Notes under the pieces: generated by a model
Told to the model about the DNA's origin: nothing
What the model saw: only the letters and a program-made list of their open reading frames with translations
The model's database searches: none
In this document: piece after piece, positions 24,801 through 36,800 of the stretch
Layout: each line of letters opens with the position of its first letter
Numbering within the stretch: the stretch's first letter is position 1
Assembly: GCA_036874045.1 (NCBI GenBank)
Contig: CM072345.1
Location: forward strand, 15,344,001-15,408,000
Length of the DNA stretch: 64,000 nt
From: Cymodocea nodosa
Taxonomy: Eukaryota; Streptophyta; Magnoliopsida; Alismatales; Cymodoceaceae
Reading direction: 5' to 3'
Position numbers and translations under genes: made by a program

Positions 24801-27800
24801 GAGAATATTTCCATACATATGAGGAGGTAGATGGTGGACAGGTCACTTTAGCAGATAATGATGTTTGTGACAGAAAATATGTTGGATTTGTCAGATTCAG
24901 GATGCATGATGGGATGATCAAAGTCTTAGAGAATGTTTGGCATGTGCCAAGGTTGGGCAATAGCCTTATTTCACTAATGGCTCTTGATTAGAAAGGTTTT
25001 AATTTTTCAGGTGGAGGAGGTAAACTTCACATTTTGAAAGGTTTCCTAGTAGTATTGAAGGGAATCAAGGATGAACCTTTATACATTCTTCAAAGTAAAC
25101 CTATCATTAGATCGGTAGCTGCGATAATAAGTGATCAACAGTCTATGTCAGCTATTTGGCATTCCAGGTTAGGACATTTGGGTCTAAAGGGAATGCAGAA
25201 GCTCAGTACACTTGGCAGGTTAGATGGTCATATCTTTATAGATATTGATTTATGCAGGCATTGTATCTATGGGAAATAGAAACGTGTTTCCTTTGGAAGA
25301 GCAAAACATTCTACCAAGGGGAAGTTAGATTATGTTCATACAGATTGTTGGGGACCATCTTAACAACCATTTTTAGCAGGTTCTAAGTATTTTCTCTCCA
25401 TTGTTGATGACTTTAGTCATATTACTTGAGTTTTCGTTATGAAACATAAGAGTGAGGCATTCAAGAACTTTAAACAATGATAGACTATTGTTGAAAACCA
25501 AGTAGGGAGGAAAGTAAAATACTTGAGAACAGATAATGGTTTAGAATTTTGCTCAAATGAATTTGACATTTTTTGCATAGATGCAGGCATAACTAGGCAT
25601 TATACTGTCAGGGGAACTCCACAACAGAATAGAGTTGCAGAACGTCTTAATAGGACGTTGTTAGAGAGAGCTAGATGTATGCTCTCTCATGCTGGGCTGG
25701 AAAAGTATTTTTGGGCTGAAGCTGTTAACACAGCCTCCTATTTGGTGAACAGGTCACCATCTAATATAATTGGCGACAAGATCTCTTATGAAGTATGGAT
25801 GGATAAAGCGGCTAACTATTCAAAATTGAAAGTATTTGGATGTTCTGCGTATTACCATGCGAATCATGGTAAATTGGAGCCGCGTGCCAAGGAAGGTATC
25901 TTTGTGGGATATGAAATAGGAGTAAAAGGATATAGAATATATGATAAAGAAACAAGAAAGGTCATTCATAGTAGGGATGTTATCTTTGATGAAGTTTTTT
26001 TGATGCATAAGAAAGAAAACCCAACTGTTTTGAATCCACCTAGTACTCCTGAGCAGGTGGAGCTTGATTTGAATCAACCGATGATATCTGATCAGTCTGT
26101 TCCTGTTGATACAGATCAACGTTTGATTTTAAAAGATGATCGAGGAGATGAATTTGTTGAGGACACACGTCCAAGGTGTGTTACTAGAGATCGTCCTAGG
26201 AGGGATGTTCACCTTCCATAGAGGTATGACTACAATAATATGGTCACTTTTGCTTTACAGGTAGCTGGTGAGGTGGAAGATGCTGACCCACCTAGTTTTG
26301 ATGCTGCCATTAGCGGACCAGAAGCCGTACATTAGTTGGGAGCTATGCAAGAAGAACTACAATCTTTGCATAAAAATAGGACTTGAGAGTTGTTAAAACG
26401 TCTCAAAGACAAGAATATTGTTGGTTGCAAATGGGTGTTCAAAAGGAAATCAGGAACGCAGGGCAACCTTGGAATACAATATAAGACAAGATTGGTAGCA
26501 AAAGTGTTTTCCCAGAAGGAGGGTGTAGACTTCAATGAAGTCTTTGCTTCAGTAGTTAGACACACTTCTATTCGAGTCCTTTTGACAATTGTTGCAGTAA
26601 AGGATTTAGAACTTGAACAGTTGGATGTGAAAATAGCTTTCTTGCATGGTGATTTAGATGGGGACATCTAGATGGAACAACCAACAGATTTTGTAGAAAG
26701 AGGTAGATCAGATCTCGTTTGTAAGCTGTAGAAATCTTTGTATGGGTTGAAACAGTCTCTTAAACAGTGGTATAAAAGATTTGATTCTTTTATCACTGAT
26801 GTTGGTTTTGTTAGAAATAGTTTTGATTCATGTGTCTATATTAAACAAATTAAAGAAGAATTTATTTACTTGCTCTTGTATGTGAATGACATTTTGATTG
26901 CAGTCAAAAATGTCAATGAAATACAGGTTTTGAAAGACACATTGAAATCTAAATTTGCAATGAAGGATTTAAGATCGACAGGTAAAATCCTTAGGATGGA
27001 GATTTATCGTGACAAGAACATTGGAAGATTATTTCTTCATCAGCACAGTTATGTTCTGAAGATTTTGAGCAGGTTTGGTATGACTTCAAGCAAGGCCATC
27101 GGAACGCCCTATAATAGGAACCTGCGATTATTAGTTGCTATGACACCTAAAACACAATCTGAAAAAGAGTACATGAAGAAAGTTACATATTCACAGGTAG
27201 TTGGTAGTCTTATGTATGTCATGGTTTGTACTCGTTCGGATCTTGCTTACTCTCTTAGTGTTGTAAGCAGGTTTATGTCAAATTCAGGGAAGAGTCATTG
27301 GCAGGCCGTGAAAAGGATTTTTAGGTACTTGAATGGCACGTCTGATGTGGGACTGATTTAGGGTGTTAAACATAACTGTAGTGTAGTTGGATATTTTGAT
27401 TCAGATTTTGTAGGTGATGTTGATCAGCGTAGATCCTTAACAGGATATGTCTTCACATTGACAGATTCCATTATTAGTTGGAAATCTACTCTACAGTCTA
27501 CCGCATCTTTATCCACCACAGAGACTGAATATATGGCGATGACAGAAGCTGCAAAAGAAGATATTTGGCTAAAGGGATTATTTGGAGACTTTGGTCTGCG
27601 ATATGATAAAGCAGAAATTTTCTGTGACAGTCTCAGTGCCATCAGCTTAACGAAGGACAATATGTTTCATGATAGGACAAAACACATTGATGTTCGTTAT
27701 CACTTTTTTAGAACAGAAGATCACGTGAAGATTTTGAAGATCAACACACATGAGAATCCAGCCGATATGTTTACGAAAGGCGTTCTTAAAAGCAAGTTTA

Positions 27801-30800
27801 AGCATTGTTTAGACTTATTTAATGTGTTTACTTATAGTTGACCCTTTGGGTCTTTTGAAGATGGAAATTTGTTTGATTCTAGGTAGAGTTTGTAAATTCA
27901 AGGCAAGGTAGAGATTGTTATTATGTGTCTTGAATTAGTTTATTACACATAAGGGTAGTTTTGTCTTTAGCCACTTGTGGGTACACAAATGTTATAAATA
28001 GACCTCCAACGTGTACTTTTAGAGGATGATGAATCTTGTATCCTTTTGTGATCACCTAGAGAGAATCATTCAGTTGAGCTCCATCCATGGACGTACCCAA
28101 TTGGGGAAACACGTTAAACCTTGGTGTTTTTTGTAGTTATTTCACATGTTTTCTCATTTGTCTTCTTCTTTCTTCTCCACGAGTCTAAACTTCTCCCTTT
28201 CCACACTTCTCTTCGCATAACATATTCATTGACAAATTGACATACTTGTAGCATTTGTATATGTAATTTTATCAACTTTGCTAGTTTCCTGTGTAACTGA
28301 TAAAATAATAAGAATGTTAGTTGTACTCTTTAGGTAAGTAGGTATCTTTAAGTGTTTTCACCATTAATCATAAAAATGGGAAAAATAGTTGCAATACTCC
28401 TTATTAGTACAACTAGTCCCTTGGTTAGTTATCAAGAGTCGAAGCGAACTACTGCCTACTAGCTGAATTAAAACAACTATGTAGAATATCATAAATCTCT
28501 ACTTCTTTTTTGGACCTTGACAAGTTTCTCCATTGATGTTGTAGTCAGTTGACCACATTCTATCATTAATGTAGTTTGCAGTTTGTATAAGAAGCACCGA
28601 TGAACTGTATCAGTTAGTCTAATCACCAATGAACTGTAGTAGGCAAGTTATGATGCCTTATGCCATGTTGCACATGTGGGTGAGCATGATAACAATAAGT
28701 TCCAGACTAAATGTTCTAAATCATCCATAATAAATTATCAACTGAGTTTATCCTCACTCTTGAATGCACATGTGGAAGTATTTTGGATACTGTAAGAACT
28801 GACAAGCATATGAAAAAAAATTTCTCTTCAAAGTTGAAATGAATACTTTCTTTATTTTCCACTTTGCTTTAACATGTTTGGATTGTTTGCTTCCGTTCGC
28901 ATTATTATACAAGGTTAATTACTCTTTTTGCAGCATCAATGGTTGATTGGAATTTGATCACCTGTGTCAATTTCTTAATGTTCATTGTCGTCCAATTTAC
29001 TTCGAAAGGAAGAGGTAAAATTTTGTGTTTGTCCAAGTTCTTTATCTATTTTCATGAGATCATGGTCTAAGAGGAATTTGAAAGCCTAAATATCATGGAG
29101 GAAACCATTTTCTATAAAAAAGATTCAAAATGCAGAACTACTGTAACTTCTTTCATAATTTGATGGCCATAATTTCATCGTGTCATCTCTATAAAGACAA
29201 ATCCTTTTTAGAGACTTTATTGAAAATAAATGTCTCAAAAATCAAAATAAACTGTCTAATTTCTGTAGACAATTTACAAATGCATTGAATTTTTTGGATG
29301 TACTAGAAATTTAATATCTCACCGATTTTAACTTCAAAAATAGACTGCTTATTGTATGCAGGTCTCTCTCTATATCAGATCTTTCTATTTTCTGCACATA
29401 AATGCCTCTTATGTGTACCGTGTATGTTTTATGAACACCAATGGGCTTTTGAACATTCCTAGATAAGTAGGTTATTTAGGTGTTTCATATCTTCATTTGG
29501 GGATTGTGGAAACAACGTCATAAAAAAGTTCAATTTCTATTGTTGTTTATCTGTCTACTAGGGTGCTAAACAATATCAATCAAGTAATTGGTTCTTTACT
29601 TTTTTTATAAAGCTAAGTATATATTAATTAAAAACTAAATAGAAAGCTTCTGTTATGTGATGATCTTTGGCAAAGAGTTGTTAGAATACATAAAATTTAC
29701 CATCAAATACCATAAAGCATTTATTCTTTTAGGTTTGCAATTGCTTTTCTTAATTGTCAGATAACAATTAAGTGATGTACGAATCATTCAAGTGCATTTT
29801 TTTCCAATTTCTTCCTAAGTTGAATTTGTCATTGCCTTATTAATAATTGTTTACTGGCAGGAATCCATATTTCATGGAGATCTCTAGTGGAATGGTTTAT
29901 CGTTATCTTTTCTGCTATTGCTATTCTAGCACAATTTGTATTTGATATCATTTGGCTTATTAAGGAAAGGGAATGGACAAAGTCGAATGCTTGGTGGGCA
30001 CAACTTTTTGGTTTTGTAAGGTAATTCTGCAACTTCAAAATTCTTAACTATTCATTGTAAATGAGTCACTTAATAAGCCATCTTATTTTAACGTCCCTAA
30101 TCTATTTATAGGGCAGGGATCTAAGAAAATTTGAAGTTATAAGTAGGAAGGACTATTGTCAAAGCCCCACCAACATAACATAGAGCAGCAAGAAAAACCA
30201 AAGAAACCTACACCACTCTAGGTGACCACACTACAGGGGTCATTTTTGTTGGACACTTTGCACTTCCCAACTATCAAGCCTCCAAGCTCCTCTAGCCTTC
30301 ATTGATAGCTCTTGGACCTGTTTGTACATCGCTTGATGCTTTCTAGGTGCTTCAACCTTGGCCACATTGTTACTCTCCCAGTATACGTGGGCAAAGGAAT
30401 GCATCTGTTGGATCTATGCACTAGCTAGTCCCAAATGGAGTGTACTTGCCAGTAGTTATACCTTCTTGTTTTGATCATATCTACCACCCTTTTTGAGTCT
30501 ATTTCCACCCTAACCTATCTCATTCCACCTCGTTGTTTAGGCATAAAAGCAGTCACTCAAGAAGTGCTCTCAATTCTGTGATCAACACTGAGGAGTCATT
30601 GTAGGAGTTGGAGTGTGCTTAATAAGATGTCTTATTTCTTCATAAAAGCCATATCTTATTGAGTAAAATTGTTCTATCTTGCATCGTGATTCTATGAAAT
30701 TCAGTAAAATTTTTATATGTTGTTGAACCTTGCATTCTTCATTTTCTATCCATTATAGTTGTTGCAACTTGGAATGTCTGTCCTGTTACCATTTATAATT

Positions 30801-33800
30801 CCAAATGGGTGTATAAGAATTATTTTTTCGCATAATATTAATTGACTAATCTAATCACTCTAACTAAATTCAACAATATCAACAACAATAATCTTTACCT
30901 TAATCACACTATGTGAGGTTGGAAATTGAAACTCTTTCCGTCCATCTATTCTTATCAATCACTAAATTTTCCATTAAATTACGTAATTTTAAATCTTTTT
31001 CACTATTTCTAAATAAGTAATTTTTAGTCTTCATCTATATCTTTTGGTTTCACTTAAATTATTAATTTAGCTTTACTTATAGGTGTATTTGTAAACCTTT
31101 ATAAGGCATAGCTGTTAACAAAAACACCTTCCAAAGTAAAGCAAATTTGAACTTCCTCTTTTAAATATCCCTAATTTTGAGAGCACAAATGTGAAGGAAA
31201 TGCTTGGTGTCAACCAGTTCTGGTTTCCTTTCAAGTAATATAGGAACATGAAAATAGGCAAGCATATGGAACCGAATGATTGGAAAGATGGAAGTTGTTG
31301 TAACAGTAGGTACTTTTGGTAAAGTAACAGAGTGCAGTCTGGGAAAACTAGTGAATTTGGTCAGATTCTCCAAAGTGCATACCTTACCGTTTTAGTGGAA
31401 CTGTCTGACATATTTGGGTTTGTGAAATGACATAGCAAGGATCTCAAGTCTTTGTAAAATGACAATGACATTATTTGGGTTTTGAGATAAAAAGAAATTA
31501 AAATTGATGTCATTTATTTAAATACTTTTCAGGCATTCACTTTGTTGGAAATTCCTTGTGCAATATCTTTGGATCCATTTGGGGCCGACTATTCCAATGA
31601 TAGCCCTTTACATTGTTTCCTTGTATTCTCATATTGTTTTTTTGGTAAGGAATTATATGATAACTTAAACACAAAATAAAAGAGAAAATAGAATATATAA
31701 ATTGACTAGGGTTAGAGAAAGAAAATCTAAAGATTTAAGTCAAGTAAAGTGTATTAAAGATGAAGATGGTAGAGTTTTAGTAAAAGAAAGTGAAATAAAA
31801 GATAGATGATGTAGATACTTTTTTTGATGAATCTACTAGAAAAAATTCTTACATGCAAAATATGTGTAGCAATATAAAGGATATGAATTATAGGTAAAAA
31901 AAAAAGCTATTAAGAAAATGAAATGTGGGAAACTATTAGATTAGATGATATTCTTATTGAAGCATGAAAATTTATGGGTGAAGTAAGGATTATATGGTTA
32001 ACTAAGTTTTTAAGATAATTTTTAAAGATAGAGAAAATGCCAAATTAATGGAGAAAGAATTCTTTAACACCTATGTTAAAGAGTAAGGGAGACATACAAA
32101 ATTATACTAATTATAATGGTATTAAGTTAATGAGTCATACTATGAAATTATAAAAAAAAGTAATTAAACAAAGACTAAAGCGTGTAACTAAAATTATTGA
32201 AAATGAATTTAGATTTTTCTGCCAGATAGGTTAACAATGGAAGTTATTCATTTTCTTAGACAACTGTTGGATGATAGTCTTACATTGACTATAATGTGAT
32301 GGACTTGAGATTAATATTATGGTTGACCTTTCTCCTAAAAGCCAAATTAGCTTTTGGAAGTGAATTTAACATAGTATTGGAGTTTGGGTCATAGGTTCAA
32401 TTTCTAGTAGACATTAAATTTAACATAATATAAGAGTGATGCATAAGTCACAATCCTAGCAATTGCTTGCTGGACGTTGTATTGGGCCAAGTTACATTCG
32501 AACAGCTATGCGGTGTTGCTAAATAGTTAACAAGGAGGTGTTAAGTCCTCACCAATATTTCAAACTTTTGATATAGAGGTAGCATTCAATCTTAAAAGAT
32601 AGTATTAGAGCCCAAGTTTGCGACACATACCTGTAAGTTGCTTGTTGGATGGAGTACCTCACTTTGACATTGTAGGAGGACACTTGTCATTTTGAGGGTT
32701 CGTCATAAGTGTAGAGTATTAGATGATAATCCTACATTGACTATGATGTGGTGGACTTGGGATTGATGCTGTAGTGAATCCTTCTCTCAAATATCTAATT
32801 AGCTTTTGGGAGTGAATTTAACAATTAATAGAAAATATTAGAGTTAAGAAAAAAGGCATTTGTATGATTTTTATTGATTTAAAAACTTATGATAGAGTAT
32901 CTAAAAATCTATTGTGGTAGGGTTTTATAAAAAAGAGGAGTACCGATTAGATATATTGATATTATAAAGGACAATATATGAGAGAGTAATTATTAATGTT
33001 AAAATTGTTGGAATAAGGGTAGTTTAGTAATTTCTTTTATGTATCCCTTAGCCCTAATATATCATGTACGTTTTTTAAGTTTTATTAAGGGAAGTATTGC
33101 TAGATGGCTTTGGGCAATGTTTCCACACCCTCATCTCCTCTCTCTCTTTCCCATCCTCTCCTTTATTACACATTTCTCCACTTAGTATTAGAGTTTTTGT
33201 GTCTTCTGTATGCTTCAACTGTTTATATCCCATTGCTAACACCTTGCGGTTGTGTCGATAATGAAGAGAATTTGCTAGATTGACTGTTGTTCATCTACTA
33301 GGCCATTGGCTTGATGTCAATGGGTAATTTTGGTTCATTTTCACATAGATTATGTGATGGTCCACTCCTTTTTCTTGCGTGAACCGTGATTAACTTGTTG
33401 ACAACCCTAATTGCACCATTGGCCACCTCTATTTGTGTTTCTCCTTTGTTTGAACAATCCTTATTTTGATTTCTTGACTAAATGTGTTTGTAAGGGGTAC
33501 AAAAACATGGTTGTGAGGCCTAATTCTTACCTTTGAGGTGGTGCCTAATGTTGCTGGTGATTATGAAGTCTGTAGATGGAATTACTAAAAACTTAAGTGG
33601 AATTTCACAAAAAGAAAATGGATAGAACTACATTCAATGGGCATAGAAGTTCAAGAAATTTTTGGTAGCTCATAGACATATCCATTATATCACTCAACCT
33701 CCACTTAATAACAAACATGCAAGCTATAAGGAATAGTTTGTTGCAAATGCTATTGTAATCTCTCTTAGATGCTAAACAATATAGAACCAAAATTTACTTT

Positions 33801-36800
33801 TAGTGTAGCTCTTCTTAAACTGACAAATAAGATTTAGGATATCTTATAGTTAACTTCTGACAATGTAAAGAATATTAGTAAATTTTTTGAGATTTATGAA
33901 CAAATCTTTACTGGACATCAAGGTGGATGCATCACATAAGATCACTTAGTTTCGTGCTTTTGTAGATAAGTTAGAGCTACACCAACTTGTTATGATAGAT
34001 ATTCAATAAAATCGAAGATATTAAGATGAACTACTTGTTGTAGCTTATCTCAATAATCTTAATTTCAAAGTTGTAGGACTGGCTTCTAACTAGATTTTTA
34101 GTAGTGGTAATCTACTAGATCTCTAGGCTACCTTCTCTAAGGTACTTCGATAATTCTCCTCAATTTCTTCACTTACAATAGATTAGTTGGCTATGGTAAT
34201 TAGAGTTTGTGGGCACGCTTGGAGGTTGAGGTGGTAATAGAGGAGGTTATAGTAGAGTTTTATGTAAGCATTGTGGTTGCATTAATTATTGGTCTAAAAA
34301 ATATTGGCAAAAATTTGGTAAACCTAAATTTATGTAGTTAACTATTAAAGTAATAAATCAGATTCATGACAATATGGGTACAACATCTATCTAGGGTTAT
34401 TCATTTACTGTAACTTTAATATTATAAAATAGTGTACCCACAGGATCACCTTTGTGTTATAGTGATCTACCATTTTTGTATATAAGTGTTGATCTATCAT
34501 TTTTACATGATTAAGTGAATAATAAAAGGGAGATTAGGAATTCAACTTGGTATCAAAGCTTCCCCCTTGATTCACCCTTCTCCTAGCATTGACACATCTT
34601 GCGAGCTTTGTCCATGAGTCTGTTGGTGCCGTTAATCATACACACCTATGCCTTTGACCTGTGAAGTCTGTCTACGAGCCTTTTTTTTGGTTCATTGGTG
34701 TGCATGCAACAACCGAGGTTGGCTGCATCTGTGTAGTTAGTGGCCTATTCTTTCGTGTAGTCTATGCCGTCCACTAATTGCATTTGTGTGCATCTGCTAG
34801 GTGCTTGCAAGCAATCAGTGGAGGTTCTTTACTGTGCCTCTATGGAGCTTGGCCTTTCTCATGCAATCAGTGGCCTATGTCATGCTGCAAAGTTTTTTTT
34901 TTTACCTTGGTTGAACAATACTTCTTACTCTAATAAATTAGTTCAACAATGAATTCATGCAACTTGTTCAACAAAACCTTCCTTGGACTTATAAAGAAAC
35001 TCAATGGACTGAATTATCTGTTTTGGGTTCAAGGTTTTGAGACCATACTTGAAGGTTATCATAGAGAAGACCACTTGTACAACTCACCACTTGATGTAAA
35101 AGATGATACATATAAAGATTAGAAGGTAGATGACACTGTTATTATATTTTGGATACTCTCCACTATAGAGCCTACCATTACATGTGGAGTTTCCATGTTA
35201 TGTTCTGCCAAGCACATTTGGGATAGTCTTAGGAAAACCTATGGTCATGATAAGAACATTTCAAAGGTTTTTCGAGTCTATGAGCAAATATTCAGTTTGA
35301 AGTAAGAAGAAAAAACCTATTAGAAGTATTACAACACTCTTTGTGGTTTGCTTGACGAACTTGATTGCTATCAACTACCAACTATAGACTTAGCTACTTT
35401 TCGTTGATACCATGAAGAACTTATTGTTGCCAATTTTCTGGCAAGCATCAACCTTGAGATTACCTCATAGATTTGTAGCTATTCTCAGTGTTGAGTCCAT
35501 GCTTAACCTTGAGGAAACTTTCTCCCAAGTCTTGCATGTCTCTATGCCCTCATTTGATCACTCTACTACTCAATAGTCTACTCTTGTCACTTCCGAAAGT
35601 AAGGGAAAAGATCATTTAGGATATAGAGGAAATTGATAATGTCCAAAGTGCTAGTAGTATGATAGATTTCGCCACAAATCCAAGAAGTTCTATGATAAAT
35701 GGGGAAAACCTTTAACTATTGTCAATGTTAGCACTGCCTTTGTCGCTCCTCCTACTAGTGATGGCTCCAACAGATCTATTGTTACTATTTCATAGGCTAA
35801 TTATAAGCATCTCCTTAGATAATAAAGATCAGATTCTAATGCCATGAGCACCTATGCCTCAACTCCTCATCTAGGTTTTGGTACTAGTATTGCCTCCTCT
35901 CCTTTGATAGTGATTCTTGGGTAATTAACTCTAAAACCTTCTCTTACATATCAGGTACCTTACTCCTTTTTGATCGTCTATCTCATCTCCTTGACCAATC
36001 TATTGTCACCATTGTCGATGATTGCTATTATCTTGTATATTATAAGGGGGAGGTCCAGACTTCCTCTCAATTATGATTACACAATGTTTTTTATCTTCTA
36101 GATTTATCTTTTAACCTTTTATCTATTAATGCCATTACCGAACAATTATTCTATTTTGTGACATTTTTCTCTTTTCATTATGCCTTTTAAGACTTATAGA
36201 CGGGTCCAAGGATTGGTTTGGGGCGTAAGCATAGTAATGATGTTTACATTTCTCAAGGTTTGGTTGCATGCATGACGAGCACAAATTCCTCCCTCCTCTG
36301 GTATTATCGCTTGGGTCACTTGTCTTGGGAAAAACTTTGTTAGACACTTCTGTAGATTTTGTGTCTTCTTTTCAGTGCAAGTCGTGTCAACTTGGGAAGC
36401 ACACCCGTGCTCCCCATAAGTGGTTCAGTCTATCTTCTACTTTCAATTTGTTTGATTTATTACATTGTGATATTTGAAGTTTTAACCGTGTTGAGTCTAT
36501 TGGTGATCATCATTATTACATCATATTTATCGATGATTATTCTCGTGTTTTTTGAGTGTATCTCTTTAAAAATCCTTGTACTATTGTTGATATACTTTAA
36601 ACCTTTTTGGTTGAAATTAAGAATCAATTTGGTGTTTGCTCAAAAAATTTGTGTACAGATAATGCTTTAGAATTTGTGTAATGTGATTTTTAGGTTATCT
36701 ATACTTCTTATGAAATTAGTCATCAGACTACTAGTCCTTATACCTTTACGTAAAATAGAGTTGCTGAGCACAAATATCATCACATTCTCAATGTTGCTTA

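Larger units (their letters stand above)
22583..28222 (+). mobile_element. Structurally complete Copia LTR retrotransposon (Copia-1), coding region decayed
   Basis: Two 307-bp LTRs at 22583-22889 and 27916-28222 both run TGTTAT...ATAACA. The element is flanked by a perfect 5-bp target duplication TATTC (22578-22582 and 28223-28227). By hand count the LTRs differ at about 25 sites (about 8%), nearly all transitions. The order gag-protease-integrase-RT-RNase H identifies Copia. It sits in PIEZO intron 1 in the gene's orientation. It is not autonomous: the polyprotein has 15 nonsense codons and altered catalytic residues. Confidence 0.93.
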
